Both the position numbers and the translations under genes were made by a program. The notes under the pieces are model-generated. The model saw only the letters and a list, made by a program, of their open reading frames with translations. It was not told the DNA's origin and did no database searches. This document shows, one piece after another, positions 10,440-19,002 of a DNA stretch of 21,530 bases. Numbering within the stretch: the first letter of the stretch is position 1; every line of letters begins with the position of its first letter. Origin of the DNA: JBBRZF01 sp038236965 (lineage in GTDB: Bacteria; Acidobacteriota; Terriglobia; Terriglobales; Acidobacteriaceae); the NCBI GenBank assembly GCA_038236965.1, contig JBBRZF010000043.1, positions 1 to 21,530 of the forward strand, read 5' to 3'.

Positions 10440-11834
10440 CTATTGGAAGGCAGTGTAACCGTAATCGGTGAACTGCCATGCATTATTTATGAAAGACCAC
10501 AAGCGCACATAAACAGGTGCGCCAGTTGCCGGTACGGTCGCTTGGAACGAATTCACAGAACTTCCAAGAGGGCCTGACGTTGCGATGTCGAACGACCCAC
10601 CCGGAGTACTGCCAACCGACACCTGGTAATTCGATGGACCATTGCCCGTCCAAGTGAACAGCACGGTGGTACCTAAGAATGTGCTGTTCGGAATCGGAGA
10701 GGCGATCGCACCCAAAGTTGCAGTTCCCGAAGCGGTGTACAGGTAATCATTGAACTCCAAAGCGCCATTAATGGTCGACCACAAGCGCACGTAGACATTC
10801 GCGCCTGTAGCCGGTACGGTTGCTTGGAAGGAAGTTACAGATGGCGCAACCCACCCGGAGTTTGCGATGTCGTATGACCCAGGCGTCGTACTTCCCACGG
10901 AAACCATGTACTGTGTAGAGCCGCTACCTGTCCAGTTGAAGGTGATGTTGGTGCCTACCAGTGTAGTGTTCGGAGCCGGACTGGTGATGACACCCTTTGA
11001 AGCGGGTATGCCAGACGCGGTGTACAGGTAATCATTGAACACCCAAGTGCCGTTCACGAGCGACCAAAGACGAACAAAGATGGTTGCCCCAGTAGGCGGT
11101 ACGGTTGCTTGGAAGGAAGTTACAGATGGCGCAAGTGGTCCCGACGTCGCAATATCGTATGTTCCGCCGGGCGTACTTCCCACGGAAACCTGGTAGTTCG
11201 TTACCATGAATCCGCCGCCCCACGTTAAGTTCACTGAGGTACCGCTCAATGTGCTTCCCGCGACCGGGCTGACCATGCTTGCCTTCGTCGGTGAGACCGC
11301 CGTGTAGGTGTAATCGGTTGACTGCCATACACCGTTGATCTGCGATTGCAGGCGTACGTAAACCGGGCTGCCATCGAATGGCAATCCGCTGACGGACGCC
11401 GTCGTGGTGGCAAGGTTGCCGGACGCGAACAGGTCGCTCGCTCCAACGCTGGTGCCGACAGAGAGCTGGTATTGCGTCACCATCACTCCTGCTGACCAGG
11501 TAAAGGTCGCAGAGGTGTTGGTCAACGTGCTGCTCGGTGCCGGACTGGTGATGGCGGCCTTAACAGCCGTTACTGCCGTGTATGTGTAATCCACGAACTG
11601 GAAGACACCGTTGACTTGCGACTGGAGCCGCACGTAAACCGTGCTGCCGTCGAGAGGCAATCCCGTCGCGGTGACCCCGGTTGCGGTCACGTTGCCGGAG
11701 CTGAACAGGTTGCTGGCTCCTACCGACGTACCGGCAAGTAGCTGGTAAATGGTGATGCCGGTTCCTGCGTTCCACGTGAACGGCACCGAGTTCGACGTCA
11801 ACGTGCTGGACGGCGCCGGTGTGATCATTGTGGC
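10440..11834 (-). repeat. Five tandem ~93-residue modules at the oxidase C-terminus
   Basis: Each unit runs from a SPAPSSTL-like start through FTW, YQLSVGTS or YQVSVGST, a variable strand and VYVRLQSQINGVW or VYVRLWS, ending in DYTYTA or DYLYTA. Units 1-2 share SVGASDLFASGN; units 3-5 share a SYDIA-type strand and SFQATVPATGA, so two subfamilies arose by later duplication. Approximate unit borders are 11834, 11565, 11290, 11000 and 10715. Confidence 0.88.
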
Positions 11835-14800
11835 GAGTGTTGCGCCCGTGCCTGTCAATGGGACGGCAAGGCTCGGAGTCGCAAGGGAATTGTTGTTGAT
11901 GGTGATGGTTGCAGCGCGCGCGCCGTTTGCCGTGGGCTTAAAGGTTGCGCTCATCGTGCAGCTTGTGGCCGGAGCCAGGGAAGCGCCGCAGTTGTTGGTG
12001 AGTGCGAAATCTGCAGCGTTGGTGCCGCCCAAAGCGATGCTCGACACCTGAAGAACCACAGTCCCGCTGTTCGACAGTGTTAACGTCTGCGCCGCAGTGG
12101 TGGTATTCAGAGCCGCCGAACCGAAGGGAACGGGATTGGGCGAAACACTAGCCGACGGACCTCCAACTACTACTGAAGCAGTATTGGAGAATGCCGACGT
12201 GTCGATGCCGTTGCTGGCGCGTACTCGGTAGAAGTACGTGCCAGCCGACACCGCTGTGTCGCTGTAGGAGCTGACGTTTGCCGCGACATTGAAGGTAGTC
12301 AACGCCGTGGTAAAGGTGTTGTCGGTCGCTCGTTGAATCGTGAAGCCCGATTCGTTGTTGGAGTTGTCCACCCATGCGAGCGAAACGGAAGGCGCAGTGG
12401 TTGCCGTCGCCGTTAGCCCGCTCGGTGCTGCCGGAGCCACGGTGGCGATGGACAACGTTGCCGCCCATGCCGACGTAGTAGCACCGCGCGTCGAACGCAC
12501 CCGATAGAAGTAAGTCGCGCCCGTAACCAGACCCGTATTGTTTAGATACGTGGTTGCGGTACCCGGGGTGACGTTGAAACTGGTCAAACCAGTGGTAAAC
12601 GTGTTGTTGGTTGCACGCTGAACAGTGAAGCCAGTGTTCGATACCGAAACATCCGTCCAGGTCAGCGTGATGCGAACCGGACCGGTGCCGGTGACTGCGC
12701 CTGCAAGAGTCGCGGGCGGAGCGAGTGGCGTTGTCGCGCTCGCGGAGTTAGAGACCGGCCCGTCGCTCCAGGTATTGAAAGCGATGACGCGGTAGTTGAG
12801 TGCTGTTCCATCGGGTGCCGTCGTGTCGCTGTAGGCTCTGAGCCCCGGCGCCACGCTTGCGATCGCCGTGAACGCGCCAGCGGCTCCGATGCGGCGCTCA
12901 ATCCTGAAACCGGTAGCGGGATTGATGTTATCGGTGAAAGACCAGGCGAGATCGACCTGGAACGGATTGATGACGGTTGCAGTTACAGTTGTGGCACCTG
13001 CTGGAGGTCCGAGCGTGGTGATGGTGGCGGTATTGGAGAACGCCGACGAGCAGCATGGTTTAACGGCCTGCACCTGGTAGTAGTAGGTCGTATTTACCGC
13101 AAGCGAACTGTCCAGGTAAGTGGTTGGCAATGCGCCAGCGATGTTGATGACAGCGATTCCGGCCGTGAAGGCGGCGTCGGTAGCCCGCTTCAGGGTGAAT
13201 CCGGTCGCACTCTTCGAGTTGTCGGTCCAGTTCAACTGCGCACCGTGCGCGCCCGGCGTTGCCACCAGGTTCGACGGTGTTTCCGGTGCCACCTGGAACA
13301 CGATAGGACGCATCATGTCGTTCTCTTCATGACCCAACAGATGGCAGTGCCATACATATTCCTGGCCGAAGTTAATGAGGTCGTTCGCAACGCTGGTGAT
13401 GTTTCCGGTGGTCGTATCCGTGACTCTGAGCGTTGCGCCCTGTTGGCTGGTCGGATCCTGCAGGCGAATGCTGTCAGGAATCGGCCAGGGAAGATTCTGC
13501 TTGATCGGCCGGATTGCGACGATCGCATCTTCCAACGGGCTCATGCGTACGGTTTCTTTCCAGCCGATTTCGTTCGCTTCCGGTGGGCGGATTGCGCCGT
13601 CCCAACCTACGCGATTGATCAGTTGAACGTTGAAGAGGTGGAAGTGAATGGCATGTTGGTCCACGCCGTTGTGGGTTACCTTCCAGATCTGTACCTCTCC
13701 GTCCTTCATGATTTCCGTCGGGGAATCGATGTAGCCCAACGGAATGGTCGTCTGGGTATTGAAGTTGGTGAAGGGCATTTCCAATCCCAGAGTTGCGTTC
13801 ATGCGTCCGTAATCCAGTTCAAACAACTCTTGGATCGTCTTCCGTAGCATGGGGACGCCAACGGCTGCCGCCGTCGCGCCGGTTCCGCCGCCGCCCGTAA
13901 GGGTGACCGTCGGTGTAGCGTTGTAGCCGCTCCCCGGGTTGGTGACCGTGATGCCGGTGACCACGCCGCCGCTGACAGTCGCAGTGGCCGTAGCGCCGGA
14001 GCCGCCGCCGCTGGTGATCGCGACCGCAGGAGCCGAGGTGTACCGGGTGCCCGGTGCGGTAACGTTGATGCCAGTGACAGTGCCAGTGAACAACGAAGTG
14101 TCTTGAATTCTCGAATAAGTGTTCTTGTAGGTCGTGCCGTACACGGGACCGTAAACCGATTCCGGAATGATCGGCACATCTTGCGAAGCCGCGAAAGCCG
14201 CAGGCAGCGCAGTCTGCAACGCCGTGCAAACTCCGTCACACACGCCCAACTCGTTGGTCGCGGCATTACCGCTGCCCGGCGCGTTGAGGCGGAACTGCAT
14301 CAAGGTGCGGGTGTTCGGTCCGTAGCCCGCCAGCGTGGACGGTGCGCCACCTGTCGAGGTCTCATCTTCATCGCCCGTGTAATAGTCGAAGCGCGTATCG
14401 AACGCCGGTACCGGCGCTGGCGCGTCGTTATACAGGACCAATGTGGAGCAGCTCGCCGGTGCCTTCGAGAAGTCGACGACGACGTCAGCTCGCTCCGCCG
14501 GTCCAATCAGCAGGCCATGCGTGGAGATGTTCAAAACCACGATGTCTCTGCGGTTGTAGTTGTAATTGACAGGCGTCGAAGGGATGACAACCGGGTTCGG
14601 AAGGAATCCGCCTTCGGTGCCGATCTGGATGAGCGGCGGTCCAACGGTCGCGGGATCCGGCACTCCGCCATCGCGCCCATCAGTAGGCCAAGTGGATGGG
14701 AATCCAGAAGTAGCAACTGCGGGAACCATCTTTACTTCCGTGTTGTGTCGGCCGTCCGCCGTCGTAACCGAGGGGTCGGCGCAATACAGACCGAGGCTGA

Positions 14801-16418
14801 AGGAACGATCGTTCGCCGCATTTAAAATGCGCAAACGATACGGCTTCGGATCCACGTTGACGTACGGATAAGCCGCGCCATTGATGACCGGCGTATCCAT
14901 GAAGCCTTCCGGAGTCAGCGAAGGATTCGGCGTGCCCGGACACATCTGGCTCGGGTTGGCGTCATTCGGACAAGGTACTTCTCCGGCTTTCAGCGAGCTT
15001 GGATCCATCGGGGGCCAGAACCACGGACCCCAATCCCAACGACCCATTGCGTTGGCACCAGACTCGTCGAACGGATTCTGGTTCGGCATGTAGACATGCG
15101 GGAACCAGAGATTACCGGTCACAAAGTTTCCGTTTGCATCTTTCGGTCCCCAGTTCCAGGTCGGATCCTGAGCGGCGAGTTGTTCGGGCGAAGGAATGAA
15201 GGTCTTGTCTTGCAAGACGAGAGGAATCTGGTCCGCAGGAATGGTGCCGGCAGCAATGTTGACCGGTGCCTGGTTCGGAGGCGTGATCGTGCCGCCCGTT
15301 ACAAGCTTCTGTTCGATCGGGTCCTGCAACAGGTATCCAGCAGCGACACCGGCATATACGTTCAGACGCGTGATGCCGTAAGCGTGGTCATGGTAGAACA
15401 TCAACCGCGCGCTTTGCTGGTTGGTGTAGTAGAAGGTCATTTCGCCAGGAGCAGAAGGAGTCATTTCGGGAACATCGCGTACCGCGACACCCTTCGGATA
15501 CGACGTATTTTCACTCGCAGGCGTAGTCCACTGGTGCGGCGTGCCATCACTGATCCACGGAGTGTTGCCGCCGTGAAGATGGATGCCGACACGATTTTGC
15601 GAATACGAACTTCCATTCGGGGCCATGCCCGAACCCATCACTGTCGTGTCAACCGGGATGAACAGGTCGCCACCGGTGCCGGACGGAAGATTGTTGGTGA
15701 ACTTCACGCGTACGGGACGATCTTTCTGAGCGATGATGAGCGGCCCAAGGTATTGGACCGGAGCGGGGGCGGTGATGTTTCCACCATTCTCGTCCTTGCC
15801 GCTGTTCGTCTGCACATAGCCGCGCAGCAGGGTCGGGGGAAGGTCCGTGTGCAGCTTCTGCGAAAACTGGACCACCGAGATCTCGTAATAATCAGAGCCG
15901 GGATACTTCTGCTTGTCAGGAACCGCGACAGCAAGATTCGGCAGCGGATCGACGAACTTTCTGATTCCGCCCGTGCCAAGAAGATCGGTCGGAACGGGAC
16001 TGTTCGCGCTGTTCGCAACGCAACCAGACATGTAGTCCGGCACGCCGCCTGGGTTCATGACTGGATCCGGGCAGCCGGGAGGAACAAAAATGCTGTTGAT
16101 TGTTTGCGCCGCAGGCGAAGCTGCACCCCGTACAACGGGAGCCGCCAGCGATTTCGTGACGCCGCTCTTGGTCGCAGCTGCGGCTGCCGTAGCTCGCCGC
16201 GAGGCGGCATGTTGTGCCGCTGCTTTTCTTTGCGCCTGCGTGATGCAGCGCATCGTCTTGCACTGAGCGCTGGCCGGGGCGCTCTGTGCGGTAGCTTGGG
16301 TTCCGGGCTGAGCCGGTGTGGCGGCTGCGGTTTCTGCGCGGCTCTGGCTGACTCCCAAACATAGAGTAGCCATGAGCATCATAAGTCGAGCAAGGGTCAG
16401 AAAGTGGCGTTTTTGCAT
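10440..16418 (-). CDS. Giant secreted multicopper oxidase with FN3, ASH-like and tandem repeat modules
   Basis: A 1992-residue protein. The start ATG (16416-16418) has GAGGA 5 nt upstream and gives a Sec signal peptide (MQKRHFLTLARLMML..., likely cut after SRA near residue 28; no twin Arg). An Ala-rich linker reaches ~residue 100. The oxidase part resembles CotA-type laccases and holds every copper ligand motif: H280-L-H282, H343-D-H345 (YHDHAYGITRLNVYAG), H922-A-I-H925-F-H927, and H1024-C1025-H1026-x3-H1030 with axial M1035 (HCHLLGHEENDM). It should oxidise a substrate and reduce O2 to water; Cu(I), Mn(II) or phenols are possible. The catalytic part is about twice the ~510 residues of CotA and carries a repeat insert at 778-854. 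Then follow four FN3-like modules (~1045-1417), an ASH/HYDIN-like module (~1418-1528) and five repeats (~1529-1992). No sorting signal is evident at the end. The gene faces the same way as cusBA, which lies beyond the divergent acyltransferase; the copper link is inferred. Confidence 0.94.
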   Translation of the reverse strand: MQKRHFLTLARLMMLMATLCLGVSQSRAETAAATPAQPGTQATAQSAPASAQCKTMRCITQAQRKAAAQHAASRRATAAAAATKSGVTKSLAAPVVRGAASPAAQTINSIFVPPGCPDPVMNPGGVPDYMSGCVANSANSPVPTDLLGTGGIRKFVDPLPNLAVAVPDKQKYPGSDYYEISVVQFSQKLHTDLPPTLLRGYVQTNSGKDENGGNITAPAPVQYLGPLIIAQKDRPVRVKFTNNLPSGTGGDLFIPVDTTVMGSGMAPNGSSYSQNRVGIHLHGGNTPWISDGTPHQWTTPASENTSYPKGVAVRDVPEMTPSAPGEMTFYYTNQQSARLMFYHDHAYGITRLNVYAGVAAGYLLQDPIEQKLVTGGTITPPNQAPVNIAAGTIPADQIPLVLQDKTFIPSPEQLAAQDPTWNWGPKDANGNFVTGNLWFPHVYMPNQNPFDESGANAMGRWDWGPWFWPPMDPSSLKAGEVPCPNDANPSQMCPGTPNPSLTPEGFMDTPVINGAAYPYVNVDPKPYRLRILNAANDRSFSLGLYCADPSVTTADGRHNTEVKMVPAVATSGFPSTWPTDGRDGGVPDPATVGPPLIQIGTEGGFLPNPVVIPSTPVNYNYNRRDIVVLNISTHGLLIGPAERADVVVDFSKAPASCSTLVLYNDAPAPVPAFDTRFDYYTGDEDETSTGGAPSTLAGYGPNTRTLMQFRLNAPGSGNAATNELGVCDGVCTALQTALPAAFAASQDVPIIPESVYGPVYGTTYKNTYSRIQDTSLFTGTVTGINVTAPGTRYTSAPAVAITSGGGSGATATATVSGGVVTGITVTNPGSGYNATPTVTLTGGGGTGATAAAVGVPMLRKTIQELFELDYGRMNATLGLEMPFTNFNTQTTIPLGYIDSPTEIMKDGEVQIWKVTHNGVDQHAIHFHLFNVQLINRVGWDGAIRPPEANEIGWKETVRMSPLEDAIVAIRPIKQNLPWPIPDSIRLQDPTSQQGATLRVTDTTTGNITSVANDLINFGQEYVWHCHLLGHEENDMMRPIVFQVAPETPSNLVATPGAHGAQLNWTDNSKSATGFTLKRATDAAFTAGIAVINIAGALPTTYLDSSLAVNTTYYYQVQAVKPCCSSAFSNTATITTLGPPAGATTVTATVINPFQVDLAWSFTDNINPATGFRIERRIGAAGAFTAIASVAPGLRAYSDTTAPDGTALNYRVIAFNTWSDGPVSNSASATTPLAPPATLAGAVTGTGPVRITLTWTDVSVSNTGFTVQRATNNTFTTGLTSFNVTPGTATTYLNNTGLVTGATYFYRVRSTRGATTSAWAATLSIATVAPAAPSGLTATATTAPSVSLAWVDNSNNESGFTIQRATDNTFTTALTTFNVAANVSSYSDTAVSAGTYFYRVRASNGIDTSAFSNTASVVVGGPSASVSPNPVPFGSAALNTTTAAQTLTLSNSGTVVLQVSSIALGGTNAADFALTNNCGASLAPATSCTMSATFKPTANGARAATITINNNSLATPSLAVPLTGTGATLATMITPAPSSTLTSNSVPFTWNAGTGITIYQLLAGTSVGASNLFSSGNVTATGVTATGLPLDGSTVYVRLQSQVNGVFQFVDYTYTAVTAVKAAITSPAPSSTLTNTSATFTWSAGVMVTQYQLSVGTSVGASDLFASGNLATTTASVSGLPFDGSPVYVRLQSQINGVWQSTDYTYTAVSPTKASMVSPVAGSTLSGTSVNLTWGGGFMVTNYQVSVGSTPGGTYDIATSGPLAPSVTSFQATVPPTGATIFVRLWSLVNGTWVFNDYLYTASGIPASKGVITSPAPNTTLVGTNITFNWTGSGSTQYMVSVGSTTPGSYDIANSGWVAPSVTSFQATVPATGANVYVRLWSTINGALEFNDYLYTASGTATLGAIASPIPNSTFLGTTVLFTWTGNGPSNYQVSVGSTPGGSFDIATSGPLGSSVNSFQATVPATGAPVYVRLWSFINNAWQFTDYGYTAFQ
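13858..14088 (-). repeat. Two-copy Gly-rich repeat inserted inside the oxidase domain
   Basis: Residues ~778-854 of the oxidase hold two copies of a unit of about 38 residues: TGINVTAPGTRYTSAPAV then a GGGSGATATA turn, and TGITVTNPGSGYNATPTV then a GGGGTGATAA turn. Such units occur in surface and phage-tail proteins as beta-rich spacers. They lie between the second and third copper-ligand motifs. Confidence 0.85.
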
Positions 16419-16535
16419 TTTATTCCTCACATATACCCGCAGCAATCAGAACTAGGGTGTTGCTGGAGTAGTCGATCTGTACTATTTGTTACTAAAAAGC
16501 GCAGCAGGGTCTCTGGATTTTGTAAATGATATTCC

Positions 16536-16551
16536 TGCATTCTGCAATGCA
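16536..16551. promoter_or_regulatory. 16-bp inverted repeat upstream of the oxidase gene
   Basis: TGCATT (16536-16541) and AATGCA (16546-16551) flank a 4-bp centre, about 120 bp upstream of the oxidase ATG. It could be an operator for the oxidase gene. No regulator is known and no clear promoter box pair could be fixed nearby. Confidence 0.3.
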
Positions 16552-16714
16552 ACGTTAGTGGCAGCTTGCTTGGCTAGGGTGTTTATTTGTTGGGGCCGGT
16601 GAGGTCCGCTGGCGGGATCTTTGACAGGAAAGAAAAGGAGTGAACAAACTCTTGAACGTTTCCCAGCTCAGAGTCCTGAAAAGGGGCCGACAGCAGTCTG
16701 GCCGCCTCCCCTAT

Positions 16715-16728
16715 ACTCTGGCCAGAGT
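16715..16728. repeat. Perfect 14-bp palindrome
   Basis: ACTCTGGCCAGAGT is fully self-complementary and lies in the long gene-free stretch upstream of the oxidase gene. It could be a regulator binding site or chance. Confidence 0.35.
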
Positions 16729-16861
16729 CTCACATTGGGGTGATGCTAAGTGCATTGCAACAGCCACACAATGTTTGCAGTCAAAAGTTATTGTGATGTG
16801 CAAACATCTGTTGTCTTGCTCGCAATCACCGCGTAAACAGCGGCTTCCACTTAAGTGGTGC

Positions 16862-16897
16862 AAGAAAAATCCTCCCCGTGGATTGTTCACGGGGAGG
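16862..16897 (-). terminator. Strong orphan intrinsic terminator on the minus strand
   Basis: A perfect 10-bp stem (CCTCCCCGTG at 16871-16880 with CACGGGGAGG at 16888-16897) encloses a 7-nt loop. On the minus strand it is followed by ATTTTTCTT. No minus-strand gene ends just before it; the nearest, dps, stops about 790 bp upstream. It would shield the oxidase promoter from read-through. Confidence 0.75.
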
Positions 16898-17219
16898 GCG
16901 GAAAGTAGACAGTTGAATGACAGTTTGCGAACGGTCTAGACGACAAGCCCGTATAGCGTTTCTGCATCGTCGCCAACGCGCGGGATCAGCCGTCCGTAAC
17001 CGTCGAAGTCTCATTCAGCGTCTTGTTTTTGAAGGTCGTTCGTTCGGGTCGGTAGGAGCGAACGGAACTCCGACCGGGGAGTGAATCTGGTGTCTGCGAC
17101 GTCGGAGCATCGAAGTCCGCGCGCCCCAGAGGCAAAAGAGCGGCGCTGCCTACAGGTCGGAGCAGGGTTGCTCGTCCCGCCAAGATACGCACTGCGGGCG
17201 CGACCATCTCGTTGCCTCT

Positions 17220-17569
17220 TTCGAGCACGCCTCTGCTGCCCGTTTGGTTCATTCGCAGCAGGGCGCCACTTTCAGTGGTGGCTCTATCCAGGCCGACTAC
17301 ATGCCCTACCCGTGGATGATGACGATGTTCCGATAGGACAGTGTCAAATCTACGGCTGACCGTATCAACGGACTAACGGGCCCAACGCGGCCGCGTTCCC
17401 GCTTGCGTTCAGTTCCAACCGCAACCGCTTCACGCCGGCCGTGCAGTTCCTGATCCACGCCAACATCAAGGCGTCGTTCGAATACCAGTTCCGTCCGCGG
17501 CAAACAGCGATGTTCCTCACGGATCCATTGACTGGAGCGCCAGTTGCGATGTCGGCCCCTCCAAAGTAG
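17220..17569 (+). pseudogene. Decayed C-terminal part of an outer-membrane beta-barrel protein
   Basis: Joining two frames gives barrel-like alternating strands: ATFSGGSIQADYMPYPWMM, then TMFR-Y-DSVKSTADRING, then NRFTPAVQFLIHANIK and ASFEYQFRPRQ. Two lesions interrupt it. A TAG at 17334-17336 sits where a Tyr TAC would continue FRYDSV, and one base is missing in the GGGCCC run near 17378-17383, moving the reading from frame 0 to frame 2. The second frame stops at 17567-17569, where another shift seems to lie. The alternating aromatic and polar pattern and the QFRPRQ ending recall large porin-like proteins of Acidobacteriota and metal-reducing bacteria; the exact family is unsure. No start region could be recognised upstream. 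Confidence 0.6.
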
Positions 17570-17682
17570 AAGCTGTGGGTCGAGCAGCAAGCAGGTGTGC
17601 TCCTTCGAGTCCTATTGGGATACCAGGAACACGGCCCGGCCTCGGCGAAAGCGAAAACGCCGGACCGCATCCCTACGATTTT

Positions 17683-18309
17683 CTAGGCGGCGCTTTCAAT
17701 CTTAGTCCTGTTCGCTTCCACCAGGCTGACATCTACCAGGTGTTCGCTGAGGAACCAGGCTTGCAGTTCGTTGGTGCGCAGCACGTCGCTCACCACCAGG
17801 TCGTTAGTGCCGTCGTCGCCAAGATCAGATGCGCGACTTGCCAGCTTGCGGCTTTCAGCGATGATGATCTGGTGTGCGTCCAGCAACCTGGAAAGTTGCA
17901 CAGGTGGTTCTTCGCGTCCGCGGGGAGCACGCTCTATCTGCGTTGTTTCTGCCACGTCGGGCGCCATGGCGATGCTCAACCCACCCAGCAGTTGAATGCG
18001 CTCGGCGATGGTGTCAACCAGTTCGGCCTGTTCGCCGTAGTGCTTATCAAAGAGAAGATGGAGCTGGTAGAACGTCGGTCCGGAGGTTTGCCAGTGTGAC
18101 TTCTTGTATAAGTCGCGGAGGGTCATGGTGTCGGCCAGTAGTTGATTGAGCTGTTCCGTCATTTCCAGACGGACAGGTTCCTCCAACGACAGCGGCAACA
18201 TGTGCAACACGGTGCCGTACGCTTGAATCTCACGTCCTTTCTGATGGAGACGGGGTTGGGCGTTGAGCTTATGAGAATCGTGCTGGGTTGTTTGCTCTTT
18301 CTTTGGCAT
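17683..18309 (-). CDS. dps: Dps-like ferritin (DNA-protecting mini-ferritin)
   Basis: A 208-residue four-helix protein of the Dps family, which forms 12-subunit shells that oxidise and store Fe(II) using H2O2 and protect DNA. The five inter-subunit ferroxidase ligands are present with exact family spacing: H72 (KSHWQTSG), H84 and D88 (QLHLLFD), D99 and E103 (ELVDTIAER). The N-terminal ~30 residues are rich in Lys, Arg, His and Gln, as in Dps proteins that bind DNA through a tail. It is somewhat longer than the 155-185 usual. I chose ATG 18307-18309 (MPKKEQ) because AGAGAGG lies 10 nt upstream and the extra upstream frame codes low-complexity non-family sequence. It lies among universal-stress and YbaK genes but is transcribed alone. 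Confidence 0.93.
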   Translation of the reverse strand: MPKKEQTTQHDSHKLNAQPRLHQKGREIQAYGTVLHMLPLSLEEPVRLEMTEQLNQLLADTMTLRDLYKKSHWQTSGPTFYQLHLLFDKHYGEQAELVDTIAERIQLLGGLSIAMAPDVAETTQIERAPRGREEPPVQLSRLLDAHQIIIAESRKLASRASDLGDDGTNDLVVSDVLRTNELQAWFLSEHLVDVSLVEANRTKIESAA

Positions 18310-18851
18310 AGGAAGATATCCTCTCTCAGGACCCTCGCGACACGCCAGGGTGAGTTGGTGATCGCCCCCAAGGCAGGGTCTGAGAAAGCCGGGTGGGCGA
18401 GATTGAAGAGAGAGGCGAAGGAACCTGGGCATTCCGCCGCATGGCCCACGCTCTCTGAGACGAGGCAACGAATTCCTTGCGGTTTGCGAACTGAGAGATT
18501 GGAAGCTTCCCGTGCCGCTGCGGATGGCTCGGGAGGTCAGATTGAAAGCTGAAACAGGAGACTGGAAATCATGGACGAAAGAACTAACGATCTGATCTGT
18601 AAGGGCAGTGGCCAGAATCCCGTGAACAGCAGCGTTCCTGCGGCAACCAGCGACCTTGGGAGTGCTGCACACTTTCGCTTATCTTGGTAGGGTGGCAGAT
18701 CTCGAGAAAACGGCATGAATGCTGCCTGAAAATGAAGGAAGCAGCCCTGCGAAACCATTTTTTTAAAGTGTCGGACGTCACTGAATCAGCTCTGCATTAG
18801 TGCTAGCGTGGTTATTGACATCGGCTGGTTTGTCTCCATCGGAGGTGGCCC
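18310..18851. other. Gene-free region upstream of dps
   Basis: About 540 bp between divergent dps and the small membrane-protein gene. It presumably holds both promoters, but no convincing -35/-10 pair was found. A 39-codon frame at 18571-18690 with a distant AGGAG is too weak to call. Confidence 0.5.
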
Positions 18852-18980
18852 ATGTTAGTCCATACCGGTCCGCACACAGTCCATCACAACGATCCAATTG
18901 TGCTTCCATTGGCGATCTTCATCGCCACACTCGGTTTACTTGCACTTGTCATCTTGCTCTATTTTGCTATGACGCCGTGA
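18852..18980 (+). CDS. Small single-pass membrane protein, His-rich N-terminus
   Basis: A 42-residue frame from ATG 18852 to TGA 18980. GGAGG (18841-18845) stands 6 nt before the ATG, an excellent Shine-Dalgarno. The product has a short N-terminal part with four His in 12 residues (MLVHTGPHTVHHNDP) and one strongly hydrophobic helix (~residues 16-39, VLPLAIFIATLGLLALVILLY). No family is recognised. Position just before a decayed universal-stress gene suggests it once headed a stress operon. The clean ribosome site and helix argue for a real gene; function unknown. Confidence 0.6.
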   Translation: MLVHTGPHTVHHNDPIVLPLAIFIATLGLLALVILLYFAMTP

Positions 18981-19002
18981 GCCGTCGTGCAAGGTCTTTT
19001 CC

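Larger units (their letters stand above)
16419..17204. other. Gene-free region upstream of the oxidase gene
   Basis: Nearly 800 bp without a gene I can support. It holds two palindromic elements and the orphan minus-strand terminator. A 99-codon plus-strand frame from GTG 16640 has its purine-rich AAAGGAG overlapping the start codon itself, and no recognisable domain, so I do not call it. Confidence 0.55.

Noticed and set aside
10440..13290. Possibility of a CRISPR or DNA satellite array
   Set aside because: The periodicity is at protein level with ~280-bp diverged units in one reading frame, as expected of protein modules.
15096..16364. 422-codon plus-strand frame opposite the oxidase gene
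   Set aside because: Arg-rich composition without a domain, and the minus-strand frame has a signal peptide and all copper motifs. It is a shadow of GC-rich coding sequence, as are the frames at 14103-14825 and 13245-13847.
18310..18672. N-terminal extension of the Dps frame by 121 codons
   Set aside because: Low-complexity sequence unlike the family; the internal ATG at 18307-18309 has a ribosome site and gives a normal Dps.
18571..18690. 39-codon plus-strand frame with AGGAG 10 nt upstream
   Set aside because: No hydrophobic segment, domain or other support; spacing is long.
18815..18820. TTGACA before the small membrane-protein gene
   Set aside because: No acceptable -10 box at 16-18 bp, and such a box would overlap the ribosome site.
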